DNA from: Cristatella mucedo
Lineage: Eukaryota > Bryozoa > Phylactolaemata > Cristatellidae
Assembly: GCA_009760855.2 (NCBI GenBank)
Contig: WPIO01000077.1
Location: 1,438,501 to 1,502,500 of the forward strand
Length of the DNA stretch: 64,000 nt
Direction: 5' to 3'
Under the pieces are notes generated by a model. The model was given only the letters and a program-made list of their open reading frames with translations, did no database searches and was not told the origin of the DNA. Shown one piece after another: positions 1 to 21,000 of this stretch; position 1 is the first letter of the stretch; each line of letters begins with the position of its first letter. The translations under genes and the position numbers were made by a program.

Positions 1-2311
1 GGAGCAAGGCCCATGCTCAGGGGTGGAAGGATATGTAGAGTAAGGTGTCATCGGCATCGTAATGAAAGCAGCGGTGGTATTCGGTGGGGCCTGACCCAGC
101 CTAGCACTCTCCAAGTTACACCTGGGCATGTGAAGAGGCACTCCAGAAAGATCTGGTGGTCAATAGTATCTCAACTCAACAGCTGCTGCTGCTGCTGCTG
201 CTGCTGCTCCGGCTCCTGCTGATGCTGCTGGATCGGCAAGTTCGCGGCTCAATCCGCTCTGACAGCGTTGCTCAAAAGGGCACTGCAAGCCTGAAGCCAA
301 TTTTCGTCGAAGCTCTGAATCCCAATTGGAGCTTGCTCGCAAGATCCGACGAATTGATGTGATCGTTTCGTCGCCGTGTCCCCAGTCACTGTCGCATCTT
401 GGCAGAAATAGCAGAGCAGAGTCTGGACGAAATCTTACTTAAATTCTCACGATCTACTGCAGGTTCTCTTTAGAGAGTAGCCTGACAATTCTTGTTTTCA
501 GAGGGCACGCTCCTTCCCCGGTAGCCAGGGACAGAAATACAATATCTGATCCGGTGAGCAGCAAGCTGTAGCTGTATGCACCTCTTCAGGTAAGCTGTTG
601 GTGCAGGATCTATGGGACGTGTCGTCTTTTCTTCAGCGTGGGAGACAAGTTTAGCAACGAGCTCACCAGACAGGGATAAGGATGTCGTGGGCTTGAATCT
701 TGCAGTTGGCGATCCTTTAGTGCCAACTGCAAGAGGTAGTGAAAGCCATTGTTGAGACTGCTGCCGCTACACAAATGAGACCGTTAGACCAGCTAATATG
801 ACTTATCATTTATGTAGAATTTTGAGGAGCGCCTTGCCAAGTCGCCGTTTGGATCAATGGGTAAGTAGGGTGTTTCTATTGCTTCTAGTATCTAATTTAA
901 GTTTGAATAAAGAGGTTCGCTCGGTCGGTATTGTATGCCGGTGTGCCAAGAAGCAGATTTCAGCTGGACATTCGAGCAAGACTAACCGGATGTAGCCACA
1001 GCTGCCAATCGGTCAGTACAAAGCCCAGAGCATGCCACGGGGTAGATTGACGATGGCTCGATTGAGCCCTTCGAGTGGGATTACGTCAACCACTGCCACC
1101 ACTGACGTAGACGCAGGTGGCATGCTTCAAGGTATGTCGCTAGGCCGTTTGCTAGATTAGGCTGTGCTAAAGGCATACATTAGCCCCTGGTATCCGAGCG
1201 ATTTTTGGCCTAAAGCGGCTGTACGTCTTGCCTCACAGATGGCGAACAGTAATCGTTGGCCACTTTGGCCGGGGCTGGGTACCTTGGCTCATGCCATAAG
1301 TTATACCTAAATCGCCCTTCACTCGCCCACCGTAAAATTACTAACCTGCTTGCATTTCAACTTTTGCCACTGTGTTACTGTCACAGCCACATTATTTGCA
1401 TAGTCTAGTTCACAAATGAGGCTCGTGTTTGATATATTCCATAACTCGATCCGAGCCAGACACCAGCAGCTGGAGACCAGCCAGGTAGGCATCGCAAGGA
1501 TAGTAATAAATGGTCCTTTGGCCTTCTATGGATAAGAATACAGTCATTGCAGCTGCATAGTTGGTGTCTCGCCTTTAAAGGAAAGACATTAGCAAGTCTT
1601 ACAGCAAGTGCCCTAACGCGATAGTTCATTAGCATTATCATGCATTGGTAATTGTGTCGGTCGGTGTATCACACTGATAGACAGAGAATGGAGAATATCT
1701 TGGGCTCTTCACTTCTCTAAAACATCCGTGATTGCGTTTACTATCAAATGCCCGTGAGCAGTTGCATCAATCTTTTTCCGTTCTCGATTCGGGGCTGAGC
1801 AGACAGCTGTGCCCAGAGTGCTTAGCGCTTTTGCATTTTACCCAGCGTTTGGCAGCAGGCAATTTTTCATCTGCCAGCAATTTATTTGCTCATTTGGCTT
1901 ATTCATCAACCGAGTTAACCTTGAAACCACAAGCAATCCCAAATGTACAATAAACCCATGCGAGGCGACATTTGCCGGCAGTTCTTCCCAGCGATTCTTA
2001 GGCATGCAGCTAAAAACAACAATACGGAAAGCACGAACAGGCAGGCTATGCAAAGCAGGCACGGCCAAGCAATGGACTGCCGTGGTAAAAATAGACGGTC
2101 GCGAAGAGTATACTCGAGCTAGTAGTAAAAACGTTAATCCAAGGCGTCCAACTTTGGATACCGAGGCTTACTTAGAAAACGCTTATGAATAAATAAGAAC
2201 GAGAGATCTAGTGGATCCCGTATCTGAAAACAGCTGAGCACAGTGCTGTCACGCCTGCCACACCAGCTACGACGACAAGGCACCAAATCCAAGTCCTCCG
2301 AAACATCTGAC
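1..2311. other. no recognisable gene; CTG microsatellite
   Basis: Downstream flank of prospero. A CTG repeat lies at about 180-210. Short ORFs, including one of 127 codons at 1809-2192, have no motif I recognise and no repeat similarity to the rest of the window. Confidence 0.6.
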
Positions 2312-2371
2312 ATCACAGCCGCAGTAGCTCTTTCGGAGTGAGACTGCAGCTGACGGCTCGAGAGACAGACG

Positions 2372-2577
<206 letters not shown>

Positions 2578-2852
2578 TACACCAGCTGTAATCTTTCGGC
2601 CAGCATCCACGACCACGAGCAGCATCACCTTGTGGATAGAACGGCACAATTGGTTCGATGTCTTGCTCCGTGATTTGCTTCCCGGTGCCGAATGGCACGG
2701 TATGCACTATTGACGCAACCGCAATCGAGAACCGAATCCAACGCATCTCAAAGTACTGTTGAGCGGACGTCACGGCTGCCAAGCGTCGCAGTGCAGCACT
2801 GGACTGAAGATTTGAGCAGGGCCTTACAATAGAAGAAGCAGCTGGCAGCTAA

Positions 2853-10712
<7,860 letters not shown>

Positions 10713-11401
10713 GTCTCGCCTAGAGGCTGCAGCGGCGAAGTGAGGCGTGGCGAGCATCCGACCGACCGACCGACCGACCGACCGAAGCAGCGGGCGAGCG
10801 ACGGCGCGCGCAGCTGCCGGCGGACGCCCTAACGCGACGATAGGCAGGCCGCACTGACAGCGTCTCGTGCGAACCCGCGAGTGACCACTCCTACACCTCT
10901 CGCCCGCCCAGCCCACCAGCACCACCGCCCCCCCCCCCTTCCTCCTACCGCCTTCCGCCCTGCGGCAGCTCTTCATCATCGGCGGGCGCGCGCGCGGCGT
11001 CGCCGTTGCCGCTGACGACGCCCACCGAGCGCGCGCGAACCCGCCGGTTTCGCGGAGCGAGCACGCAAGGCGGGCAAGCACCCACCCACCTCTCTCTCTC
11101 TCTCACCTCTGTCCACGACCACCACCTGGCCGGCTCGCTGCTCGGCGGCGTGCCTACGCCTGCGGCCCAGCGAACCTACCCGCAGGCGACGGACGGCGGC
11201 GAGCGAACGCCGGCGGCGCGTGGCGTTTTCCCGCGCCACGGCGATCCGGGGGGGAGTGATGCACCACCACGTGCAGCTGCTCGCGAGAACCTTGTATGCG
11301 ACGCGAGACCCGTCCGTAAGCTGCCGCTCGATCGGCGACAGCGCGTGCGACCGACTGCGCCGAGCGGTTGCTCAATCCGCCGCACCGCTGCGCTCTGAGC
11401 G

Positions 11402-11420
11402 TATTTATAAGCATGAGTCA
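11402..11420 (-). promoter_or_regulatory. TATA box with adjacent AP-1-like site, candidate prospero promoter
   Basis: On the minus strand TATAAATA occupies 11409-11402 and TGACTCA, the AP-1/bZIP core, occupies 11420-11414. Surrounding sequence is GC-rich. Transcription starting about 30 bp downstream would give a 5' leader of roughly 660 nt before the prospero ATG. No transcript evidence is available. Confidence 0.35.
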
Positions 11421-11735
11421 TTTCTCCTTGTGGACTCCTTGGCGAGCTGGCGTCTTACGCTGTTTGTGCCGGGACGCCGAAGCGTGACTCCGGTGCCGCC
11501 GCTGCGGCGACGGATGCAGCGCGGCGCGGCTTTCGACCGTGTGGCGCTGGCCAGCGGCGGCAGACTTGCGGCGGCCTTCTTTCGTCTCGCGGCGCCCGTC
11601 CTCCCCGACGGAGCCGCCAAACTTCTACCCCTCCCTCCCCCCTCGTTAGCCAGCGTGGCGGGCGGCTGCAGGATCTACGTCGCCGGCAGGCAGGCCGGCC
11701 GGCCGTACGCACTGCATGTAGTGCCTGCGCACTCG

Positions 11736-11784
11736 TAGCGCACTCGGCCGCGTCCGACGAGGTCCGACGCGGCCGAGTGCGCTA
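11736..11784. repeat. perfect 19-bp inverted repeat, 11-nt loop
   Basis: Arms 11736-11754 and 11766-11784 are exact reverse complements (TAGCGCACTCGGCCGCGTC and its partner) in the GC-rich block upstream of prospero. Confidence 0.95.
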
Positions 11785-12440
11785 TCGCGCTGGGCAGATG
11801 CAGCCAGTACGGCTCTCGGACTCGCACGCGGACGCAGGCGCGCACCGCCGCCGCCGCCGCCACTGGCGCGGCGGCGGCGCTTCTCGAACGCGCTTGCGGG
11901 CAAAGACGAAATGGCAGGCACCGAGGCTCGCGTCGTTTTAGCTATCCAATCCGTCCGCGCCCGACCAAGAAGGCGCGGGCGAGCGCGGGCGCTCGGATTG
12001 CAGGAAGCGGCACCGAGCCGCCGCCGCCGCCTCCTCCTCGCTTCGCCGGCTGCGGCGGCTCGGGCTTCGCTCGACGCGCCGTCGGCGCCGTCGGCTAAGC
12101 CTTCGCCCGCCGTCGGCTCGATTCGGTTGAATAACTCGCACTCGGCCGCGCGGGCGGCCGAGTTGTCTCCTCCTGACTGCGAAGTTGGCGAGCCGCGCGC
12201 GCGCAGCTCGCCGCTTGCTTTGATGCTCGCCAAAAGCCAGCGCGGGCGCCTAAAGCCGGGCGAGCGCGACCGCGCGGCGGCGCTGCGTGGCCACCGCGAA
12301 CCGGTTGACCGCCGGATGCCGAGGAGGCGCGAGCGCGCGCGAAGCTGCCGCGGTCGTACCCCGTGCGGCCTCCCCAACTCACCGCGGCTACCGGTTTCGA
12401 GGCTTGCGCGCTCGCGTGCTCGCCGCTCTCGATTACGAGC

Positions 12441-12515
12441 GGACCGTTCGACCACCGCACGGCAGCGGCCACTGCGGCGCCGCAGTAGCCGCGCCGCGAG
12501 GTGGTCGAACGGTCC
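12441..12515. repeat. nested inverted repeats (cruciform-like)
   Basis: Outer arms 12441-12456 and 12500-12515 are perfect over 16 bp. Between them 12465-12478 and 12479-12492 form a loopless palindrome matching at 13 of 14 positions. Confidence 0.93.
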
Positions 12516-13499
12516 GGTCCGCTCGTGCACGCGAGGGCCGGCCGGCAGCCGGTGCCAGGAGCTCATGAAAGTCTCTCGAAAATGCAGACGGCATCCTGGG
12601 CGCGGGGCGACAGCGCTCCGGAAGTCGCCGACTAGCCCGGGCGCCCCTGCGCTGCGCTGTTCGCGTCGCTGGGCGCAGCAGCGCGAGCGCTGCTGCCGAG
12701 GGCGCCGAGACGAAGCAGACCGCAGGCGGCGAGAGAGCGGGCAACGCGCGGTGCGTCCTCGATCGGGACGGCGCCAGCGCCTCGCCGCGGGACAGAGCGC
12801 GAGAGAACGCGCCCAGGCGGCGCTCGGGCTAGGCTTTACCGTGCACACTAGCGTACTCGCAATGGTTTTGCGGAGGTGGCACGGCGGTCGACTACCTCCC
12901 CGCGATCTTCGTGAGCCCGAAGCCTCGCGCATGAGAGACGCGCTTCCCGGACCGCGCAGCGGATCCTTCAAGGTCGCAGCGGGCGGTCGCGGCAAGCAGC
13001 GCAGATTCATCCAGCGACTCTAGGAGACTGCCGTCCAGGCGCTCTCTCCTTAAGGCAGCCCTCGGCGGACGCGGCCGCGCCGCTGCCGCCGCCGCACGTC
13101 CACTGCCGTAAGTTGCCGCGCGCGCTTTAGGCCGCGCTCCCGATTGCCGATCGACGGGAGAAAATCGCGACGCTCTACTTGAAACGGTGGAGGCTTTACG
13201 TACGGCCGGCCGACGGCGGCCGCTTCGCCAGCTACTATCACCGACCGTCCGCCGCGGTTACCGTCGGCGGTGCACGGTGCGCTCTAGAGCGACGCAACGC
13301 GAGCCGCCTCCGCCACCCAACGGACGGGCGCCTCCGTCGTTCGAACGCTACGCACGGACGCCATCGATGGCGGCCGACCGAACCTCAGGGTCGGCCACGC
13401 GGCGCTCGCTGGCGTGTGACGGAGCCGCGTGCGCTCCGTGCAGCTGGGCGCATAGCGCTAGCCGCGCCGCGATGCGCTCACCCTCACATCAGGTTGTAG

Positions 13500-14575
13500 G
13501 CTAACTGGCGCTGCGTCTTTAAAGAATGACCGGCGGGAACCTCGTATAAGAGCGTCTCTCCTTACCCTTGACCCTTCCTCCTGCCCCTTACCCCGACTCC
13601 TTCCCCTCCCCGTCCTTCTCAGCCCGACAGGCAAGTTATCTCCCCTGCACCCATCGGTGCCTCTCCTGCTCCGCGCCGCCGGCGGCTGGACCTATTACCA
13701 AATCTCTAGTGATTAATTTCGAAGATCTTAGTCGTGGTAACAACTTCGAGGCACTATTATATGCATATAATTGAGACGTAGTAAAAAACGTTTTTTGCTC
13801 TCCCCTATAACCTTCCAGAGCTAGGTCCTAGGAGCTGGTGTCATCTTCAACAGGCCTCTACATTCACCCCTGGTAGATTTGCATGCAAGCTAATGTACCA
13901 CTTTCTCGGAACAGCTGTTACGATTCTGTGGAACCCTTTTAGCAGAAGTTTGAGCACACCTAAGCTTGCGCTATCGAACGCGCGCGCAGCGGTATGGCGC
14001 CGACGCGTACCCGGCGGTGCGAGCCACTAGGATGAAAAGGGAATGTTCACTGGGGATAAACTTGCACGTCATTCCGCAATGTTCAAAATGATTAATACAG
14101 CCTCCGTCCGGTGGCGAGGTGCCGCTCAACTCAGCCACCCAGGTTGTTGAGTCGGGGGCACATCGCCGGCTGACCTTTTCTGGCCACCGCCAGCGGGTTT
14201 ATAGCCCCGAAGGCTCTTCAGCCGCCTCTGAAACAAGGCTGCAGTAGAAGACGAACTTAGTTGTCATTTGTAACTACTGCTCGTGGAAGTACGCGTGAAC
14301 AGCCCGAACACACGAACGGCCATTCAATAAGGGACCGCATCATACAGATCAGTGGCTGTTGACAGCTAGCGAGACCCTTGGCAACGGTTTTGATACTTTA
14401 AAGCCTTATAACCACACATAGCAAGTGAGCTACCGACTATAATCAAGAAGCCGTGCGCAAAAATGAGCATTAATAATAGAGTACATTGAAGGCTATTGAT
14501 AATTAAAAATTCGTTCACAGCAATTAGTAATTCATATATTCACGAAAAAACCGGATTAATAAATACAGTATAGCG
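13500..14575. other. intergenic; no gene seen
   Basis: GC content falls sharply after 13700. A possible degraded SINE-2 copy lies at about 14100-14235, sharing a GCCACCGCCAGCGG...AAGGCTCTTC tail. No coding similarity was found. Confidence 0.5.

Positions 14576-14622
<47 letters not shown>
14575..14622. repeat. (CA)n(TA)n microsatellite
   Basis: CA repeats running into TA repeats. Confidence 0.95.
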
Positions 14623-14625
<3 letters not shown>

Positions 14626-14861
14626 ATAGACGCACAGGTACATGCGTATGTCTACACACTGCGATGTACGTATGTACATGCGTGTGAGCGTTAATTACTA
14701 AGTCGGCGCGTAACTACTTGAAAGCCAGTAACAATAACAGCAAGCGAATTGCTGGTGCGTGCGCCTGTGCTATTAGTACCGAGCTCCGAAACGTGTTCGC
14801 TACGACGGCACATTTTGTGAGCCGAGCTGAGTAGACCGTTTGTTAAATGACCCCTCCTACT

Positions 14862-15035
14862 GCTAAGTAGACTTAGCTAAATAACCTTCGGGACCCAGTC
14901 TGGGTGCTTGCATTTCACGGCCCAGGGGTCGAGTGAGCTCGAATCTCGAAGTAGACGCTCCGTAATTGCCCGCCGCTGCAAGCGACGTGAAAAGCCTTTA
15001 CAGGCTCTTTTAGCATCAGTCGATGCAATTTTGAA
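14862..15035 (+). mobile_element. degraded SINE-2 copy (tRNA-derived)
   Basis: Aligns to the SINE-2 units at 58363-58755. Shared blocks are TTGCATTTCACGGCCC, a B-box-like GAGCTCGAATCTC, AGTAGACG, GCCGCTGCAAGCG and CAGGCTCTTTTAGC. It is clearly diverged. Confidence 0.6.
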
Positions 15036-15399
15036 TTAGAGCGCGCGATTAAGTCCTTACACACAATTCGCTGTCATCGCTATTACGCCACGCCCTCCAG
15101 GACATTTGAAGTACAGCTGTGACGATATAGCTATCTATGATGGATGAGTGCCTTAATAAAAATATCGATTGAACTAACTTTCTAATGTTTTTTGGTAGCC
15201 ACCACGAGCATTCTCTTTACAGCAGTCGAGAATTGAATGGGTGCATTTAGCTATGAAATAGCGACGAGAATGCTATTTATCAGCGAATTTTTAATTCCAC
15301 ACGTGTACACCCTGTGAATATTATCTGCCTGTGGAATGGTCAAAAATGAAGAGAGCAGTGAGCTGCTCATAAATTGGCAGAAAGTTAAATCGGCCGAGC

Positions 15400-15650
15400 T
15401 TGATGACTGCGTTTACATTGTTGCATTACATTACATTACATTATTGCGTTTACATTATTATATCTTTACAATATACATTATTATATCCTTACAATATACA
15501 TAAATATATCTTACATATACATTATTATATCTTACATATACATTACATTACATTATTAAATATTTACAATATACATTGCATATTATGTGCATTAAATTAT
15601 TATATTATACATACATTTACATTATTTACATTTTTGCTTTACTTCATTCA
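15400..15650. repeat. AT-rich ACATT/ATTAT tandem repeat
   Basis: Degenerate repetition of ACATTACATT and TTACAATATACATTATTATATC units. Simple-sequence expansion. Confidence 0.85.
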
Positions 15651-16017
15651 CCACAGCAGCCTTCGAAGGCTGCTGCTGCTGCTGCCAAATTGACTCGCGA
15701 GCAGACGCTCGCTCCACCAGCAATTCACTAAAAAAAAAGTGCTAAATTTAACGGTACTCTAAAAGTCGGTAAATACAATTTTGAAGTATTTACTGACAAA
15801 TGGGCGGACGTACGCCAGCTTGCATCTAGTTTCAATAGCGCTTCACGAATCTAGCACTGCGGCAGGAGCGTTCCGAAAAGAGCTCCCCCCTACTCCGTGC
15901 GCTCTGGTCGCAGAAAAGCGAGCTCAGCGCGACCGGAAGTCGAGCAGCCGCTACCGCTCCGCGGCGCAAAGCGTAGCGCGACGAGGTCCGACTGTTAGGC
16001 GATAATATGAAATATAA

Positions 16018-16176
16018 AAATTATTCATTTGCGTAGCGCCACCCCAAGAGAACTTAATCTCTACTCGGGCGCTTCGCATACGCCTCGGGGCTCGAGCCCA
16101 CGACCTCAGCCAGACCTTGGTCCCTGGGGCACGAGCACCTTGACCTCTGGACCAAAGCAGCTCGGCAGCTCCAAAG
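16018..16176 (-). mobile_element. SINE-1 copy (tRNA-derived, LINE-tailed)
   Basis: Minus-strand copy with an A-box-like TGGTCCAGAGG, a B-box-like GGGCTCGAGCCCC, and the 3' stem-loop AGCGCC...GGCGCT shared with the LINE at 61446-63775. Confidence 0.85.
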
Positions 16177-16179
16177 TAG

Positions 16180-16952
16180 ATCGAGACCACTCCTGCACCT
16201 CCTCCGTAAGAGCAAATGGCCCGCGCAGAGGCGTGAGAATGACAGCGACAAGCCGCGGCCGAGGGTTTGACCGACAGCAGCTCAGACGCAGCCTCGCTCG
16301 CCAGGCAAGCAGCGGTCAGTCTGGAGTGCCAAGTACGTCCAGTCCGTTGCCGGTCCTAGACATAATAGTTTGCAGCAGGCTTTAAATCGCCGCACTGCCA
16401 ATCGCAGTTTGAGCGGATCCTTGCAACAATTCTCCCATCCTTTAATATGAATTTAAGCGAAAAGCCCTTTTCCTGTTGAGGCTGTCAAGAGCTTACAAAT
16501 GTTTACGGATGTATGTAAACAAGCTTTCATAAGAGTTTCGGACTAGCGCGTACGCGCGCGAAATATCGCCAAAACATTAATATGAAATTAGCTTTGGAAA
16601 ACGCGTTAAAAAATCACAAGAAACGTACATTCAATAATAAATCGTAGCGTACAAATTTATTTCGCGAACTAGCATAAGAGTGCAGGTGAGATCGTGCATG
16701 TCGAAATCAGTAATAAAGAAAAAGTACGTAAGCACCCACTAACCACTAATGTTAACAGCGAAGGAGTGGCCTAAGGACAACAGGGAATGAATAGCTTACT
16801 AGGTCTTAGCTTACTAGGCCTTGGCTATCTTACTCGCTTCATCGACCTTATCAATAAACCCGGCAACGAGCTGCTGCTCCTGAGTTTTGACCGGCGAATG
16901 GCCAATGGTCATTCTATTCTGGGTGGAGCCTGAGTGGGGGCACTCACTCGCA
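16180..16952. other. intergenic; no gene seen
   Basis: Moderately AT-rich, with a short tandem of the CTTACTAGG(C/T)CTT type at 16797-16830. No coding similarity was found. Confidence 0.5.
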
Positions 16953-17195
16953 GCATTTTTACCATTGAAAATCGTGCGATAAGCGCCTGCCTGCGTACCG
17001 TCATCGCGTGGAAATTTAATTTTAAAATTAAAGATCGTGCATGTAAGCGTATAGCTTCACAAAGGTCCTGCCACGATGACTCATCGGTCATCAGACCGTC
17101 GATAAGACTAATTGCCACGGTCAGGCTTTTCCGTTTATCCATTCTACTGAGACCTGATCTTCATATCGTTTAAATACATAATTAAATAACGTGCT
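16953..17195 (+). repeat. R3 dispersed repeat copy
   Basis: Shares with 19990-20275 the blocks ATTTAATTTnAAAATTAAAGA, CTGAGA...TCTTCATA and TTAAATAA. I do not recognise the family. It ends at the CT microsatellite. Confidence 0.65.
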
Positions 17196-17197
17196 GA

Positions 17198-17345
<148 letters not shown>

Positions 17346-17349
17346 TCGT

Positions 17350-18241
17350 CAGTCTTTCGTCATTCAATACATGGGCCGTCAGAGTAGTACTTGCAATATC
17401 AAATAGGGCTCTTTTATGTAAGCTTGTAATGTATTAATATGTAAGCTCGGCGTCGGCGACTTGCGTTTACGTATGATATGGACTTACACAGTCACTCACG
17501 GATTCACATGCAACATTTATGATAAGTTTAAGATTACATTTAATAATTATTATAAATTTACTTTAAGAATACTATAAATTGCTTTTCCCTATTCAAAACT
17601 TATTATTCAGCAACCACGGGAGAGAGAAAAGGACAGGGTACCTCCGGCATTTGTAAGGAAGATTTTATCCTCCGGGGTTCAGGGTTCAACTCTTTTGGCC
17701 TCCGTCTGCAGGGTCTGCTGTCTCCTGGGGGGGGGGCCTGCCAAAGCTTTTACAAGCAGTCTGTCTAGGCTTTCGGGCTGTCGTACTTCACGCACGGTGC
17801 CATTGCCGTTACTGTTTCCAAATGAACTGAAGGACGGGCTGGGTTACAATATGTTTTTGTCACGATAGAGGCCTGTCTACGGGAAGCACCGGAGGTTTTT
17901 GAAAATTAAAAAGTTAAAGGTCAAGGCCGATTCAACGGCTGCCCTTAGGAAAATTGGAGCGCGCCGAGACGTAGCGTCGCGTCTGCTGTGTCACGCGTCT
18001 GCTGCGCCACGTCGCGGCGTCGGTCGGTCAGTCACTTTCGAAGACCACGAGCCTTTCTACACTCCTTCGGCCAATGGCAATTGCGATAAGGTTTTCCGCG
18101 GGACGGATCGATCCTACAGACTGCTAGCTAGCGCGGTCCGCGGGTATTTGCTGCTGCTTTAAGGAGCTGGGCATTTTGAGCGTCGTGCTCAAGTGCGAAA
18201 AGCGTCGGCTGATGAGATGATAGATACTTTATATAGTATAC

Positions 18242-18273
<32 letters not shown>

Positions 18274-19195
18274 AGATGATAGATAAAAGGCTTCATAAAT
18301 GTGTTATAAGGTGCATTGGCGCTTCTCGTCACGTGTCCACGCGACCGAGGCCTCTGGTCAACAAAAGGCAGCTCGATAAAATAAAAGCTCTGCAAGGGCT
18401 TGCAGCCAATGCTATCCAATCGTTTTCGAGCTACCCGAGAAATATGCTAAAATGAATTTAGCATATTATAAATTATATATTACATATTATAATTTAGCAT
18501 ATTATGAATTTAGTTAAATTTGGCAGCTGCTTGCTATTCATGCTACCTATGGCATCCAACCTTATCGAGAAAGGGGGGCGCAATTAGAAGGAAGAGGGCT
18601 TGATCAGATCCATGGCCCGGGAAATTAGCCACACGACTGACTTCCAACTAATCAGGTCACACGCACCGGAAGCTTAGCCCTTGCCTGAAAAGACTTGTAA
18701 ATGTGCCGGCTGCTGTTGCAGCTGAGTACATTTCCTTTTTAAAGGGTCAGCGAAGCTGCCGTCAAGCATCGACTTGCAAACGACTGTCAAATGGTTCCGC
18801 TAAGACAGCAATAAATCGAGACCCGCCTTCTGGTCAGTAGATATTCATCGACGCAAGTCTGTACTAACATTAAACGATCGTACGTCTCTAAGTAAACCTC
18901 TTACGTCATGAATTACCTCGGAGCTCGTACCGAAACGGAGCTCGACGACGGCTGAGCAATGACTGCTGCCGCCGGAGAGCTCACGTGCATGCGCTCACCT
19001 CTGCCGCTCGCTGTGGCTACCGCGCGACAGAAGTGCCTGGAGCGCTCGGAGCTCAGGGCGCGGATGAGTACGAGCTCTCACGATCGCCGTCGCCGGTGTT
19101 TTTTTGGCGCAGGGCGAAGCTCTGAGCCTTGCTGCGTAGGTCAAGGGACTCGAGCATTCGCTCGGACGAAATGTGACGTCCCCGCAAATAAGAAC

Positions 19196-19226
<31 letters not shown>

Positions 19227-19545
19227 GCTGCCCAGTGGCTGAAATGCGCTCCGGTCGCGGCGACCCGACGGTTTGATTACGGACAGCTGGCCGAGGGAGC
19301 GCTGACGGGGAAGCCTCAAAGCCGCGGCTGGTGAGGTTCATGTTCATTAATGAATCGTCTCGCTCTTCCAAGCAGCGTCTCCGACACACGAAAGGCCACA
19401 GATTAATTTCCGAGCAACCTTTCTAAACTGGCTGGCTTCAAAGCGAGACAGGTCGAGAATAGCTGAAGTAGTCCGATATGTATTAGGGTCACGCGATCGA
19501 AAACGACCGCGCCCATCGATGCTAATAGTAATAATAACTGGAATA
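17350..19545. other. intergenic; no gene seen
   Basis: Mixed composition. Includes a TA tract (18240-18272) and a GC-rich patch with (GCC)n at 19199-19229. ORFs there follow the triplet repeat. No recognised gene. Confidence 0.5.
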
Positions 19546-19548
19546 TAT

Positions 19549-19740
19549 TCTTATGGCGCCCTGAGAGAACTTAATCTCTCTCGGAACTTAAAATTTACTC
19601 AAAGGAAGCATAATAACAACTAATGACAATTGGGATTATGTACCAAGCATCCTGTAAATGTAAATAATGGAAATGTAAAGCACCAAGAAAAAGATTGGGT
19701 TCTCAGAGGGCGCTATAACAAATTTATTTCCATTAATATT
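19549..19740. mobile_element. two opposed LINE/SINE tail scraps
   Basis: At 19549-19595 a minus-strand stem-loop remnant (GGCGCCCTGAGAGAACTTAA). At 19670-19740 a plus-strand LINE tail (TGTAAAGCACCAAGAAAAAG ... GAGGGCGCTATAAC) with ATT-type repeats after it. Confidence 0.7.
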
Positions 19741-19989
19741 ATCATTATTACATCCTAATCACTAAATCTTGCGCCCAGTCTGAACAATAAGCACATTACC
19801 TAAAGGGCTTATCTACCTTATAAATATATGCATAAATATGAATTGAATGGCCTGAAACCGTAAACATGATGTAGGTTTTAGCAAATAGACAGACCAATAC
19901 ATGCACATATAGTATGCAAACACTCACCGTGAAATATAGCTCTGTAAATACGTGTACTTGTACGTACTCACATATCTGTAAATACTAAC

Positions 19990-20275
19990 ATGTACCCGTG
20001 AGTTTTCGCGGGTACATGATATTTAATTTCAAAATTAAAGACCGTGAAGATAAACGTATAACCCCGCTACAGCACAGCTGCAATGACTCGAGTGGCAGGC
20101 AGTCGCTAAAAAATTGACTTTCCCGTAATCTGGCTCTTCATTTGATCTCTTCCGACTGAGATTTAGTCTCCATAAAGTTAAAAAAAAAAGTAGTTAAATA
20201 ATGCACCAATAAAAGGCCTGCTCGACATTATTTTCGTGTTTTAACGCACAATTCAACTCTTAATTTAAGAAACCC
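19990..20275 (+). repeat. R3 dispersed repeat copy
   Basis: Best-preserved R3 copy. Contains CATGATATTTAATTTCAAAA, AAAGACCGTG, ACTGAGATTTAGTCTCCATA and the end block GCACAATTCAACTCTTAA. Reverse-orientation copies at 45362-45605 and 52655-52965 share these. Confidence 0.7.
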
Positions 20276-20279
20276 GCCA

Positions 20280-20846
<567 letters not shown>

Positions 20847-20861
20847 TGGTTAAGGATATCT

Positions 20862-21000
20862 TTTCGTTTTAGGTTTTAGGATTCAGGGTTTGGGATATAG
20901 CATTTAGAATTTGGAATTAAAGGTTTAGCGGCTAGCGTTTAGAGTTTGTATACGTTTTAGGGTCCTCGGCTTGGGGTTTTAATGTTTAGGGTTCAGTTGA
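20862..21000. repeat. degenerate telomere-like (TTTAGGG) tract
   Basis: Repeated variants of TTTTAGG, TTCAGGG, TTTGGG, GTTTAG and GTTTAGGG on the plus strand over about 140 bp. A weaker patch lies at 23465-23510. Confidence 0.5.

Larger units (their letters stand above)
10713..13500. other. GC-rich (CpG-island-like) block 5' of prospero
   Basis: Dense CpG, a GACC repeat (10759-10786), GCC runs (11847-11868) and several inverted repeats. Long ORFs are open on both strands, such as 11911-13023 plus and 11646-13010 minus. They are Arg/Ala/Ser-rich and explained by the scarcity of AT-containing stop codons. I treat the block as promoter/leader sequence. Confidence 0.6.

Noticed and set aside
1809-2192. 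127-codon plus-strand ORF as a gene
   Set aside because: No recognisable motif, no splice or promoter support, ordinary chance length.
11646-13023. Long ORFs on both strands (up to 454 codons)
   Set aside because: Arg/Ala/Ser/Pro-rich, open in several frames at once, no domain. Explained by GC-rich sequence lacking stop codons.
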